A stretch of DNA of 64,000 bases from Mesocentrotus franciscanus (GCA_037976565.1 CP137680.1:18102861-18166860), one strand, 5' to 3'; shown: positions 23,110 to 35,199, numbered from the stretch's first letter. Notes: a model not told the origin generated them from the letters alone. A program made the numbers and translations.

Positions 23110-23680
23110 CAAGACACATTATTACATTACCTCTATTGTCGAATTGTCGGTTTGGATGCGATCTGGGGTCATTCTGGCGGTGTGACTGAGGTCGATTTCT
23201 TTCTGCCATACCTCAGGTGGCCATACACCAGTCAGACCGATGAGACCGCTATCAGACCGACACCATCCGAGCACAATATTACATCCTCCACAAAGGCCAT
23301 GTTTGGAGTCGTTTTGGTGTCCTTTTGGGTGGGGTGTGACTGAGTCCATTCTAATTTCACCGTTCCTCGGGATGCCGTACCCAAGTCACACCTACGAGAC
23401 AGACCTCAAAATGACAACAAACATTACATTGACCAAGAATCGGTCAGTTTGGAGTCGATGTAAGTCGGTTGGCCGTGTGACTGAGTTTATTTTCTCTCTT
23501 CATTTTTATTCGGCCATATCTTACTAGGTCATACCCTAGTGACACTGGCGAGAAGGACATCAGATCGATCGTTACATCATATTAGCGCAAATTGGCAAGA
23601 ATCGGTTGTTTTGGAGTAGATTTCGAGTCGTTTTCGGTGATGTGACTGAGATAATTCTATGCGTGCCATCCCTCGACTCG
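23110..23680 (+). repeat. diverged tandem repeat of about 165-200 bp
   Basis: Three units each contain a GAATCGGTCNGTTTGGAGTCG-like block followed by a GGTGTGACTGAG block, with an ACNAGTCANACC block between. The same words form the short inverted-repeat elements at 43556-43722 and 56052-56190, so the array may have arisen from that element. Frames at 22996-23527 lie on it. Confidence 0.65.
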
Positions 23681-23699
23681 TTAAACGGGAATACAGAGT

Positions 23700-25120
23700 G
23701 ACTGCTGGCATTTCAGTCAGCCTCTGACGCAATATATATACTCCCAAAGGAAGACGATATAATTATTTTGATTAGGGATTCTCTCCCTGGGAGAAATTAT
23801 GTTTTCTGTTTAGGCGTAAGAAACATGTTTTTCTTGTTTTTATTCGGTAAGAAAATGGACAGTATGTGAACATATCTGGACATTGAACAGGAATAAGGGT
23901 CTCTCTTTGCCGCCAAAGTGGTTAATTGTCCGAACATGTTTTGGGGGATATGCCCCCCCCCCCCTTCATGGATTGGCTACCGTATCGTCGCTTGCAATTA
24001 TAGATGGGTGATCTACGATTCTGTAGGGGGACAACAAAATAACAAAAACAAACGGGGAGGGGAAATACAAAATCTGAAAAGCAAAACAAAAAGTTTTTCT
24101 TGCCCACCTTAGATTTATAAGATTGGGTTTTAAAAAGGGGGATGGATCACATGTCACCTGTGCCCCCACCCACTTTATCCGCTAGTACATGGGTTAAAGT
24201 AGGAAAAAGACAACGAGGGAAAATACAATATTACAGGTCGATGCCCAATCCGTCTCGCTGGGTGTATTGAACTGTCGAAGGAAAGGCAAGATATCATACA
24301 GGCATTATATTGGTGGAGGCTTCGGTGCCATGCATATTGTGTAAAACAAAATTTCTGAATTAAATCTGATAACTGCAATATTACCTACACGCAGGAGGAT
24401 ATTTGTTTTCATGTTGAGGTTTTTTTTTTTTACTGCATACTGCATGTTTTTGTGGATTAGGGGCAATCATAGATATAGAGCACGAGATATTGTTAAATTT
24501 CTAAGACTGATTGCATTACGAATGCACAGATGCATTTTCAACTTAAGTTACAGTCATAACATCGGGTCGTAATTTTAAAAGTGCTTATTTTACAAACAAT
24601 ATCGTTTCGCTTTCAGAGGCTGTCCTGATTTGTTTACCATTTCATTTCATGATATTTATGAGCAAAATTATACCGAATAAAGCAAAGTAAGATGTTTGGA
24701 AGTACATGCACAAAGCGAATTAAAGACTACTTCAAGAAGAATTGTGCAAAACGAATAGAAGTAATCAAATCAACATTTTCTATCAAACATGCATCAACTA
24801 GAATTATATTTTGATGAATTAAAAACGACTGGCATCTATATATACAGATATAGGGGCACAGTAATTGCAATAAATCTCTATATTTACAAATTATATTATG
24901 AGTAGGGATAGGGACGGATACACGAAATGTTAAAGGTTAAGTTCGAGAGAAAAAAACTGTCACAATAACAACATATTACAGCATCATACAGAATGGAGAA
25001 TTGAATCAAACGAGGTGCAATATTGAATCTAATAGGGTGCGTTTCTAAAACCTTGCTTAAGTTGCTCTATTGAGCCTCGACCAAGCGCACTTTGAGACAG
25101 ATTGCAATTTTAATGACATC
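23700..25120. other. unique non-coding DNA
   Basis: AT-rich with one C run (23950-23964). No gene or repeat recognised. Confidence 0.4.
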
Positions 25121-25125
25121 AAGGG

Positions 25126-25333
25126 CTCGTTTAGATATGACGCGACAAAACCGTGGTGTTTTTTTTCTTTTTCTGATGACGTAAATTGTGATACGTTTGA
25201 CATTTTTTTTTCTAACACAGAGCTCTGAGGTAGTGAATACTCGCTAGTCCTTTGTTTCGCGCAGTTGCAATTTATTTTACACGTAAAAAGACAGTGTTTT
25301 TTGTGGCAGTTCACCGCGCCATATCTGAACGAG
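25126..25333 (+). mobile_element. MITE family C, uninterrupted copy, 208 bp
   Basis: Ends CTCGTTTAGATATGACGCG and CGCGCCATATCTGAACGAG are inverted repeats with two mismatches. The interior aligns with 18082-18227 and 18884-18932. Confidence 0.85.
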
Positions 25334-25340
25334 GTTTAGT

Positions 25341-26372
25341 ATGGGAATTAACCTCAAATAACATGTTAATTTCAGTTTGCAGGCCATTAAAAACATGTGA
25401 AAATTATAAAACATCATACATTTGACGAAAGGAAGGACGTTACTCTTCTTCAGAATCCTGCGTCTTTCACGGCTCTGAGAATTTTCAGAACGCCGCCATT
25501 GTGTTTGCGCACGGCCCGTCCTGTGACGTATCGCATGGAGTCGACTAGTACGTTGGATTACGTACGTACGTTTCCCTGCTGTAAATTACATACACATTAC
25601 ACTCATGCTGCAGCGAGGCGATGAAAACAAAGATATTTCAATAACCACCACAATTTGTAACAATATTGCACACAAATGGGACTTTCAATTACGATATAAA
25701 TGTTGGTTCTAAGACACTTACCCCCTGGACAACCACCACCCGGATAACCACCCCTAGGATAACCACCCTCTAGGACGCCTACCCCCGCGATAACTACCCC
25801 CCAGACAACTAACCCCTACGACAACCATCCTCTTGGGACAACTACCACCCGGACAACTATTCTAGGTGGTAGTTGTCCGGTGGTAGTTGTCCGGGGGTAG
25901 TTGTCCTAGGGGGTATTTTTCTGGGGGGTTGTTATCCTACGGGTGGTTATCCGGGGGTGGATGTCCAGGGGGTAGGTGTCCGGATACGATAAATGACATA
26001 CCTTTTTTGCCTCAATCTCAACAATCCTCTTTTCTGTTGACTGACGGGATTTCGGAACCGGTCTATTGTCAAAAATCGACGGAATTGCATCCTCTTTCAG
26101 CAGCCACTGTGCCAAACACTTGGCAGTACACCACGTTTGACGTGTATTGCATATAACGCGCTTCTAGGCATATCGCCGCGCTACATCAGTTCTCCGTGCG
26201 ATACGTCACAATTTCTACAAAATGGCAGCTTCCTTCCTCGTAAATATGGCGAAGTAGGGTCTCATTATTGTACTTGCAAGACGATATTATTTGGCCTACA
26301 GCAATGCTTTTCATATCAAATGAAACGTTGTATTACTATCTAAGTCATGATAATGCTTCATATAGTCGAGAG
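25341..26372 (-). mobile_element. family D element, inverted and interrupted copy
   Basis: GGGAATTAACCTCAAA at 25343 begins a match, inverted, to 18880-18610, running to the GTACGTACGTTTCCCTGCTGTAAA block (about 25600). A second stretch at 26250-26372 matches 18560-18465 inverted. The roughly 650 bp between is not in the 18-kb copy and contains the palindrome at 25713-25980. The far terminal repeat near 26372 is not recognisable. Confidence 0.75.
25713..25980. repeat. large imperfect palindrome of ACAACTACCCCC-type units
   Basis: Left arm (25713-25775) contains TACCCCCTGGACAACC, CCCGGATAACCACCC and TAGGATAAC; the right arm (25930-25980) contains their reverse complements in mirror order, including GGTGGTTATCCGGG and TGTCCAGGGGGTA. 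Between them both strands carry further 12-16 bp units (GGTAGTTGTCCGG). About 268 bp that could form a long hairpin or cruciform. Confidence 0.85.
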
Positions 26373-26549
26373 CGTGTCATTCAGCTGTTTAGGCTTTGAC
26401 TTTGCATTTTCTTTAATATTTGCCTTAGCCACGAGAACGACGATCACGGGTATACATGTTATGCAGGAACAGGACAACAACGAACGTATAACAACGCATC
26501 TGGGAAACTACTTAAAATATATTATTGGTAGCATATTATTACAGGTCCT

Positions 26550-26825
26550 CTAAAAAGAAAAGACCCCCTGAGTCATACATATGTGGAATCTTGAATTTTT
26601 TTGTCATTCTGGGGGGTTGGAAAATATGGAAAAGTTGTCCGTCACTGCATCACAGATACATTACCAATTCAGCCAATTTGAAGAGCCCATAGTGATTACA
26701 ACTTTCAAAAAATCATAACTTTCTAATTCTTTGTCCGATTTCATTCAAACTTTCATTAGTCTACTTCTCTGACTTTCTGCTTTCCTGTAAGAGTAGTTTG
26801 CTATCAAGGTTTGGTTTTCCTTTAA
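26550..26825 (-). mobile_element. probable TTAA-element fragment
   Basis: The right side (AAAAAATCATAACTTTC, CCGATTTCATTCAAACTTTC, then a CTTTCCTGTAAGAGTAG block ending CCTTTAA) resembles the right end of the element at 62612-63294. The left end was not found. Confidence 0.5.
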
Positions 26826-26904
26826 AAAACGAAATGATTCTTTACTAGGGTTAGGTTTTAGTGTACATGTAGGTTCAGGACTGGTCTGAATGTAAGACTA
26901 GCCC

Positions 26905-27175
26905 CCACCCCCTCCCCATCTCTCTCTCTCTCTCTATCTCTCCCTGTCTCTGTCTGTCTCTCTCTCTGTCTCTATCTCTCTCTCTATATATTATATATAT
27001 ATATATATATAATTATATATATATATATAATTATATATCACACTCTATCTTTCTGCCCTACCTTTGTCTCTCTGTCTCTTTCTCGCTCTTCTCTCTCTCT
27101 CTCTCTCTGTTTCCCACTGTCTGTCTGCCTCTCACTCTCTCTCTCTCTCTCTACCTCTCTCTCACTGACACTCAC
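26905..27175 (+). repeat. CT and AT microsatellite
   Basis: Two CT-rich tracts flank an imperfect (AT)n tract at about 26985-27035. The Arg/Glu-rich minus-strand frame 27038-27220 is derived from it. Confidence 0.93.
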
Positions 27176-27179
27176 TTCT

Positions 27180-28270
27180 TTGATTATTTCCATGTTCATC
27201 ATCTTGTTCGTGAATAACACATGTCCACTCTAAAATGATACATCGCATTCTTAGACTCGACCAAAGCCAGTATGAATGTTATAAACTCACATATTTTCTT
27301 TATATGACTTTACATTTAAAAGTACAGTATCCTGATGATGTACAACGCGTTACGTGTACAACAGAATGTCGTAAAGTAAAAATGGAAACACTTAAAATGG
27401 AGCTATGCTTTCTCTTTTATTGTGATGAACACGTAGGCTCCAAGCAAGTTCTACTGGCCAGTTTAATGTCACATCCAAAATGCTGAATTTAAATGAGAGA
27501 GGAGTCAAATTCATTTAACTTTTACACAACTAGATCAAACAAATCAGCCGAACCCTTTTATGTGCCTACCAAGGAGTATGTCTCGATGCTGTTTGCTGAC
27601 GTAGATAAATGTTAGCCCAGCATTAGATCTGACTCACATTGATTAAATACAAGCTAAGTATAGAACTGAAATGTAGAAGGTACATGAAGATAGTGGAATC
27701 TATTTCTTGTTTTTATATGAAAGCTGCAAGCCACTCGCCGCGAATTCCGTAGGAAATGGGAAATAGGGAGGGATGTTCACCATTTTCTAGGCATTTTCTG
27801 GCCATTTGTGATCAATCTTTCCTCCTTGCAAAGAGATTTCAGACTTCGACATTGTCCATCATCATGGTCAAAGATCGGAATCTTAATAGCCGCTGCAAAA
27901 TCTGGCGTATTTTGCTCCATGTACAGTTGTTCTTGAAATGTTCAACTGCCTTTAAAAAGAAAATCGTAAAAGGTCGCTTCATCCAGGTCGTCAGATATTT
28001 ATTTTAAAAATTTGATGAAAAATGTAATATGAGGCGAATATTAAAAAACCCATGTCTGTTCCATGTCTGTGGAACCTTTTCAGATATTTGGGGGATGAAA
28101 AAAGGTTTACTTGGAAAAAGCAGAGGAGCCAGTTTGTGTCTCCTTGATGAAATATGCAATATGATTTGATGCTGCGTTGGAAGTCTCCTTTTTAAATCCA
28201 TGTATTCATCATTTATTGCGTCCGAGAATGAACAGAAATTCTCCTATAAAACATTCGTTGTTTTCTCCCT
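27180..28270. other. unique non-coding DNA
   Basis: Short frames only (27235-27486, 27756-28007 plus); none resembles a known protein. Confidence 0.4.
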
Positions 28271-28277
28271 CATTGTA

Positions 28278-28547
28278 TGAAATTTCTGCTGATGAACAGC
28301 GAGGGAACAGAACAGCAGTCGATTCTATTTCAGTAGCTTAGAACATAGTTACACAATGGGATGTAAAGACGGAGGGGTTTTCTGCTTCTTCGAAGTACAT
28401 GTTACAACAAAGCAGGGAAGCCTCACAGTATTTTCTCTTTTTCCCTTTTTCCCTCTCCTTCTGTATAAAATTTCTGCTGATGAACAGCAAGGGAACAGAA
28501 GAACAGTCGCTTTTTTTCTTCAATAGCGTAGAACATAGTTATACAAT
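28278..28547 (+). repeat. direct repeat, period about 190 bp
   Basis: AATTTCTGCTGATGAACAGC ... GAACATAGTTACACAATG (28278-28358) recurs at 28468-28547 with an indel in the T-rich part. Confidence 0.88.
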
Positions 28548-28734
28548 GACTACAATTTTGATACACGTCCCAAAGGAAATTATATTGATTAACACTTCTG
28601 AATCAGTGACGTGGGAACATTGACGCGGTTTTCCTTCATGTAACGACTGCTTTCAATTTGATCAATGCAAATATGAATAGTTTTGATGGAGCTCATGCGT
28701 AATGGCACGATGAAGTTAAAGAAAGTTCGGAGAT

Positions 28735-29095
28735 ACATAGACAGGAGTGTGAGAAAAGGAGAGGGAAAGAGAAGGGGGTGGGGAGAACAGGGAGGTGGAA
28801 AAGGAGGGGAGGGGAGTTTGGAGATACATAGACAGGAGTGAGAGGAAAGAAGAGGGGAAGAGAAGGGGATGGGGAAAACAGGGGTAAGGAGAAAAAGGGG
28901 AGGGGGAAAAGGAGGGGAGAAGAAAAGGGAGATAGAGAGAGAGAGAGAGCGAACAAAAGTGAGAGGGAGAGTTAAGGGAGAATTAGGGAGAAGAGGGGGA
29001 GTGAGAATGGAAAGGGAGGGAAAAGGAGAGAAAATGGAAACAGAGAGGGAGAGAGAGAGAGAGAAGGTAGGGGAGGGAGGGACGGAGAATCCGAG
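28735..29095 (+). repeat. GA-rich tract
   Basis: About 360 bp of purine-rich DNA with two copies of GGAGATACATAGACAGGAGTG-type sequence about 92 bp apart (from 28729 and 28821). The 186-codon minus frame and the 113-codon plus frame here are compositional artefacts. Confidence 0.9.
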
Positions 29096-29705
29096 TGAGA
29101 AATTGGATGAATTCATCCGAGAGGGGGAACAAATAAAACAGAGGGGCAAAAAGACATCAACTCAGAGACTGGCAGAAATAGATAGAGGGTGTGAGGTGAT
29201 TAAGAGATGAGGGAAAGACACAGGAAGCGAGTGATTGAGAGAAAAAAGGAGTCTCGACGGCTAGAAGAAATATTATAAAAATTTTAATCAAGAAATTACT
29301 CAAGGCGTCGTGCTGTTGCTCAATCAAGCTTATCACTTTATTGCAATGAAAAACCGGGGACAGAGTTTCATGTTGTTTCGATGCCACTCCTGCCACTCTA
29401 CAATTCAATCGCTGCACTTCAATTCATTGTCTTGGCTTACTAGAAATCCCTAGTTATTCTATTCCACAGAAACAGCAGGGGAGAAAAAAAATTGAAGTGT
29501 ATGTGGATGAGAGAGGGAGAAAGAGGAGAAATAAAACCGCACACACACACATATATATAAACAGCGTTATACAGAAAGGGAGAAAGAAAGAGGGAAGATG
29601 GAAATACGAAAGAAGGGTGAAAATAAAGCTACATGAATAGAGGGCGGAGTTAAAAGCATTTTTGCACACAGGAAAATATGATAAAAAGGTACACCGTGTA
29701 CGCCG

Positions 29706-29991
29706 TGTAGAAGTGTCGTAGTCGAGTGGTTTAAGCACTTGACTTGAAATTCAAAGGTCGTGGTTCGATCCCCAACACGGCACTAATGTCCTTTGGCAAG
29801 GCATTTATCTACACTTGCCCCACTCGACCCAGGTGAGGTAAATGGGTACCTGGCAGGAATTAATTCCTTGAAATTCTAAAGCGCCGTAATGGCAGCTACG
29901 TGTAGGCTAAAGCCGGGGTAATAATTAAATAGTGCGCCTCGGCATAGAATCGCCTAGTAGACGGCGCCATATAAATGCCTATTATGTAAGT
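29706..29991 (+). mobile_element. tRNA-Ser-like SINE, nearly complete
   Basis: The head (29706-29783) folds as a tRNA-like sequence: box A-like TAGTCGAGTGG, an anticodon-arm region GACTTGAAATTC as in tRNA-Ser(UGA), and box B GGTTCGATCCC. A tRNA-unrelated body follows with CCTTTGGCAAGGCAT, GGGTACCTGGCAGGAATT and AAAGCCGGGGTAATAATT, ending ATATAAATGCCTATTATG. Other copies or parts lie at 6905, 22718 and 54033. Boxes A and B would act as an internal RNA polymerase III promoter. It is not a tRNA gene: the acceptor ends do not pair. Confidence 0.9.
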
Positions 29992-29994
29992 ATG

Positions 29995-30705
29995 GCAGCC
30001 ACTGTGAGTTAGAGTCAAAAGGAAATTCGGGTGAGACAATGATGAAATCATAGTTAAAAAAAAAGATGTTAAAAAGAAGCAAAAGAGCAGTGTCTTTCTA
30101 TGTTTCAGATGCTCAATTTCAGTGTTAACCATTTACAATAACTGTGAATTTATTGGAATATTATCTCATCATATTGGAGTGTCACTGAGTCGATTACATG
30201 CCTTGAATATTGGAAACATTTTATCGTCTTGTCACGGAGCAATAACGGAATAATGTAAGAGGAGGGCCAGGGGAATTTTATTATAGATGTAATGGAATTA
30301 TAATCTTTATGTCGGCCAATTTAGGATTCGTAAACTGTTATTGTATTATATTTGATTTTTTTAAAGGGTAGCAATTAGGGCTGCGGAACGCTGTACTGAC
30401 GATTTTTCATAGAGTGTCAATCACATATATGGGGTGAGACCAGAGGAGAGAAAATTAAGTTAACCTAACACGAGATATTGAACTTAAGGACTGTTCAGTC
30501 AGGACCTCAATTGAGTCCAGATCCACGTGCTAGCTTGACGGTCCGACAAATTTGTAGCCCTTGGAATAAACATGATTTGGGTATTTTGTTTTTCTTTCAG
30601 ATCTTCAGCTCCGCAAGATGCGGAGGGTCGCAGCTGGGAGTTTAGTTCAGCCTTTTCCGGCAGTATATGATCATACTTAATTCTATTATCTTCAATGAAA
30701 GGACA
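29995..30705. other. unique non-coding DNA
   Basis: No recognised coding exon, RNA or repeat. Confidence 0.4.
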
Positions 30706-30709
30706 CATC

Positions 30710-31074
30710 TTAAAGGTAGTGTATCCCTTTTGCAGCCTACATCAAATTCTGTAGAACGGCTTTGCAGGAATTTTGAATATGTCACGTATGTCCTATCTGT
30801 GAAATTTAAACGTTAGCAATGTCCTAGTATTAAAATTATGCAAGGAAACCCGTTTACTTTCTTGACTTAACTGTCAGACACTATTGCGTGACTGACTGAC
30901 TTTTTCTCTTTGGTAATAAGATACATACAATGAGCTGTAAAGGGTACATGAGCATTATTTTGTCTACATCAATAACCCACTTCTTGTAATGGCCAACATT
31001 AAACTGATTGAATCTTTGCGCAGCACAAAACGTACAACCATTCGGTACAAGGGTCTGAAAATCAGACTATTTAA
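30710..31074 (+). mobile_element. TTAA MITE family F, 3'-truncated and partly inverted relative to 46443
   Basis: Starts TTAAAGGTAGTGTATCCC. Blocks TTCATATTCAAAATTCC-like, TAATGGCCAACATTAAACTG and CCATTCGGTACAAGGGTCTG match, in inverted order, the elements at 46443-46972 and 48095-48625. The match ends near 31074, before the second terminus. Confidence 0.85.
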
Positions 31075-31400
31075 TTAAACGACCGCGATCACTAAATTCG
31101 ATTCGACAACTAACGGTCGTTATTTTCCCACAAAAAGACATTTTCAAGCCCTTTTGTTTTGAGGGAAGTTCTAAATTAGTATTATCTTTCAAAGGCGGTT
31201 GAAATTTAGCCTTTTCATTTGTTTTGGCCTGCAAATGGGACATAGTAAGAGGAAGAATGGCATCATGTCAATAAATTATGAGCACGGTCAATCCCTATGA
31301 TCATATTCTGGAATTGCGAGAGGAGTTTCATTCTTCATGAAATACTTAAATCAATATACATCTAATATGGGCCTAACTTGCTGAGGAATTCCGCAGACGG

Positions 31401-31555
31401 CCAGGGCCCTGTTTCATAAAAAAATTGTATCAATATCAAGTTATAATAACTGTTGTAAGCTACTGAAATCGTGCCATTTGATTGGCTGAGAACCAATTTG
31501 TCATAGAAATTTAGCATTTGTTATTGATAACCAGGTTTCTGAAACAGGGCCCTGG
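31401..31555. mobile_element. 155-bp MITE with perfect 16-bp ends
   Basis: CCAGGGCCCTGTTTCA at 31401-31416 is exactly inverted at 31540-31555. The interior is AT-rich and contains a GATTGGCTGAGAACCAATTT hairpin-like segment. The CAG..CTG style ends suggest hAT, but no clear 8-bp target duplication is visible. Confidence 0.92.
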
Positions 31556-32995
31556 TGCTTCCAAGGCCTTCTGGTCAAACTTTTTGTTTTCCTCCAGGAG
31601 GCGAACTTCTCTCTACTTCTCTCTATAGCAAGTAAACTATAAAAAAAAGCAATCGCTTTGGATTATCAAGGAGAGAGAAAAGGTCGTTTACGTACTATCC
31701 ATTATTGAGTTCTCGTATGATACTTCACCAGGCTGAGTACGAAGACAAATTAAAAACGTTAAAGTCAATCTCTATCAAGGTTACAGGTCCAGGCTTGTCT
31801 AGGTGACGTCCTTCTCTTGATCATACATATGGATTTTGTAAGACTAGGGTATAGGACAAGGTTGGTGTTAATGTGAAATTCGCTCGAGAAAGTAATAAAC
31901 TCTAATTGATGGCGGCGAGACACTCCAGCTTCATGAAACGTTTCGGACCAAAAAATTAAAAAAACATTGCAGAATGAACGTTTAGATTAAAAAGAAAATG
32001 CGTTGGCTATTTTAATATAATGTGGTCCATCACATATAGCGGATATTAAATTTAGCGTAAAAGGATAAAGTGCCAATGCCATTGTAATCAGTACAACTTC
32101 GTTTTCGTACAGATATTTGGACAATTTATTTTGATGTTGCAAGTGTAGAGATCATATCAAGGGCATGCCGGCGATGAGTGAAAAACGCTATTGTAATGGG
32201 TTTTTTTTTTAATGGATGGACAAGGGTTATGCAAGATTGGAAAAAGGCATTGACAAATCACTTCAGATTTACATGTACGATGAAATAAGATAGATGTAAC
32301 TGTAACAAACAAGTACCCATTTTTTAACGTTGGCGGATCCAGAACCACCGCAAATACCTTTCTGGCATTATGTGACTATTCACTTTAATAATGCAGAAAA
32401 GAAAGTGCCCTCTGATTTTGTTCTCTTAGAAAGGCATGTGAAAATGTAATAAAGATCTTGTCTGATTGTAGTTTCTGTAGACACTTGTCGGAGAAAGTTT
32501 GAAGAGAAAGCCCTAAAACTTTTTTTAAAATTCCATTTTCGTCACAGTTTTTTTTTTGTGCTAGGGCACCCTCCCCCATCGGTTAAGAGAAAGATTGGAT
32601 TCTCACTGGTTAATTCGGAAATTTCTCTTTTGCTTTGGAGAGTTTTTTTGGTTTAAAGCGTATCTATATCGTAAATGTCAATAAGGATATCCATTAATAA
32701 CGCCTATTCAATATTTTCCATTTGATGATTGCAATCTTTTATCAGAATAAGTTAGCTCTACCTCCTTTATCATAGCGTATAATGTGGTTATAATCATAAA
32801 GTAGAAATGTACCACTAATATGCAATGAATTAGCTAATGTGTAATAAATATATCGTCAAAATAGCCCTTAGGGTGGCCGTGAGCCTAAAAAGCGTACAAT
32901 TTCTTTCCGTAATTATTTCTCTCGCGTAATTAATTTTTCTTTCCAGCTTACTTCCGGCAATATGTGCTTCTATTCGTTCATCTATTAATATACCA
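31556..32995. other. unique non-coding DNA
   Basis: No gene recognised. GGCGGATCCAG at 32332 recalls a hAT-MITE end but nothing further matches. Confidence 0.4.
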
Positions 32996-32997
32996 CA

Positions 32998-33110
32998 TCT
33001 CCACCCTCTCTCTCTCTCTCTCTCACTATCCCTCCCTGTTTTTTCCCTACTTTATCGCTCCTAATATCTATTTTATTTTCCCACTTTCTCCCTCTCCTCT
33101 CTCTAGCCTA
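32998..33110 (+). repeat. CT-rich tract
   Basis: Pyrimidine-rich, with a (CT)n core at 33007-33023. Confidence 0.85.
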
Positions 33111-33280
33111 TTTCTTGAAATCCAGTGGTCGCATCTTGTAATATTCATCCAGCCGTACTTATTTTTTTCCTGACAGTTCGTTACAAAATATAATACAAGA
33201 GGAGAGAGAAAGAAACCATAGATACATGTACATGTGGGAGAAAAAGGAATTAAGCTTGTTTCTGACCTGTTCTTGAAGCT

Positions 33281-33795
33281 TTAAAGTGAGCCGGTAACAT
33301 TGTTGAAGGTTGATGAAAAAACTGCCTAATTTTTGTATGAAATGATACTTATTATATTCCTTCTACTGTACTTACCCTCTAACATGCAAACAAATCCTGA
33401 TTTTTTTCAAACCACTTAGATATTTATGGTTTTCTTTAAAGGCGTTATGTGTAACTCCCTCTATAACAGTAAATTCTCCCAACCGTTTTTCCATGAAAAT
33501 AAGACATAAAACAGGCTTTTTAAAATCTGATAACACTTAAATGTTTAAAATGGTATATAGAGCCAATTCATTGCTTTGTGACGATACAAATTCACCTAAA
33601 ATTTGGTTTACTTTTCATTATAACATAGTTGAAAGAATTTAGGAATCGATCAGATCACGTTTTCCAAATTGTATCATTAATAATGGTCTGTTTTCACTCA
33701 AACTTTCAGATTATCGTTAATTGTACATTTAGCATTAAAGTCACTACCTTGGCAACATTTTCTCTCATCTGAACAATGTTATCAAGTCCCTTTAA
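33281..33795 (+). mobile_element. TTAA MITE family A, second copy, 515 bp
   Basis: TTAAAGTGAGCCGGTAACAT on the left; AACAATGTTATCAAGTCCC then TTTAA on the right. The GGTAACATTGTT/AACAATGTTATC terminal inverted repeat is clearer here than in the 1226 copy. Same orientation as that copy. Confidence 0.92.
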
Positions 33796-34960
33796 GTGAC
33801 GTGAATAATGCATCTTATGCAGTATACATGTATCACAATACATGTCCACTAATCTGCATAAATAAAAATAGATAGAGATTTAGGTAACCTAGAACGTCTG
33901 TTTGTGCTCGGAAGGATCTCTGTATATATTTTTTGCCGTCATTAAAAATTATGTACTATTTTCACCTAAATGTGCTTTTCTGGACACAAATTTACATAAA
34001 TTTACATGAATTAGCATTTTGTAAATGGCACAGTTTTAACATTTAAATTGTGATTCCATTTGGGGCAAGGTAACACGATTGTAACATAATTAAGACTCTG
34101 CTGGTGCTTTTACAAATGTAAAAGGTTAAAATGTCAGAGGTAAAAATATCAAAACAAAAGCATGGTACAGATTGAATATTGGTAATGATTGTATATTAGA
34201 CTTATCGAAGAAGCATAACGAAGGATTCTCTGCAGTCATTATTTCAGCGCTGCTTTATTTTCTTCTTTCTTTAACTTTTATTTACCGTTCGGCCGAAAAT
34301 TGTGACATTTTGGCAGATTATTGAGGCAAGGGGGCCTACTCCCTCCCCCGGCTTGTGCACCAAGGCCATGAATTACAGAGTACATATTTCAAGCCTTAAA
34401 AAAACTAATAAAATCTTTCCTACTTTTGCTCCTCCTGACTAGATATGTCTCAACGTTTACTACATGTAGGCCTACTATCTGACATGCTTTAAGCGAAGCT
34501 TCAGTGATATATTGTTTGTTAAACTTTGTAATAAAGTATTTAGTGAGGGGGGAAAGCATCCGTGTCTTTTTCTTAATGTTTTCTTGTCATAACATTCTTT
34601 GCTGGGATGAACATGAAGATGGGTCTGATGACTGAATTTGTGGAATTTATGTGCGATCTTTATAACTGATTCCCTGTTTTATCTTATTCAATCTTAATAT
34701 TCTATGTATTACTTCCTCAAGACCCAATAAACATGAAAACATTCACCAATTTAAAATATCCAAAAATGTTAGAAATTCATAAATGCAAACCTGATCACAA
34801 AATATAAGTTTCAAAATTATTTTCCACATTGGATTATCCTCAGGGCAAGTACAAAGTACAATGCACATTCATTTATGAAATATACATTATGATATGGAAG
34901 AAGGGAATATAATAGTAGTAGCTTACGTTTCGACATTTTGTGTGATAAAGTGTTAAGATA
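33796..34960. other. unique non-coding DNA
   Basis: No gene recognised. AATAAACATGAAAAC near 34725 could be a polyadenylation-like end, but nothing upstream supports a transcript. Confidence 0.35.
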
Positions 34961-34997
34961 TTATGACGGCACTGCGTTTCACCCCGACCCCACATTT

Positions 34998-35130
34998 TGT
35001 TTGTACCTCTGACATTTTACCTCTGACATTATTACCCCTGACATTATTACCACTGACATTTTTACCTCTGACATTTTTACCTCTGACATTTTTACCTCTG
35101 ACATTTTTACCTCTGGCATTTTTTTACACC
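34998..35130 (+). repeat. 15-bp tandem repeat
   Basis: About eight copies of ACATTTTTACCTCTG with variants (ACATTATTACCCCTG). Because the unit is 15 bp the frame 34963-35196 reads as repeating Leu-Pro-Leu-Thr-Phe, which is a chance consequence of the period. Confidence 0.92.
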
Positions 35131-35199
35131 GAGCCTTTGATACATTATGTCCGCTCTGTCGCCATACATTTGTTAAGGGATGTGATTCTCAATTGATGG

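Noticed and set aside
28589..29149. 186-codon Ser/Pro/Leu-rich frame on the minus strand
   Set aside because: Antisense translation of a GA-rich tract, where stop codons are rare by composition.
29706..29783. functional tRNA-Ser gene
   Set aside because: Acceptor-stem ends do not pair and it continues into the SINE body shared with other copies.
34998..35130. CRISPR-like array
   Set aside because: Units are contiguous 15-bp repeats without spacers, in an animal genome.
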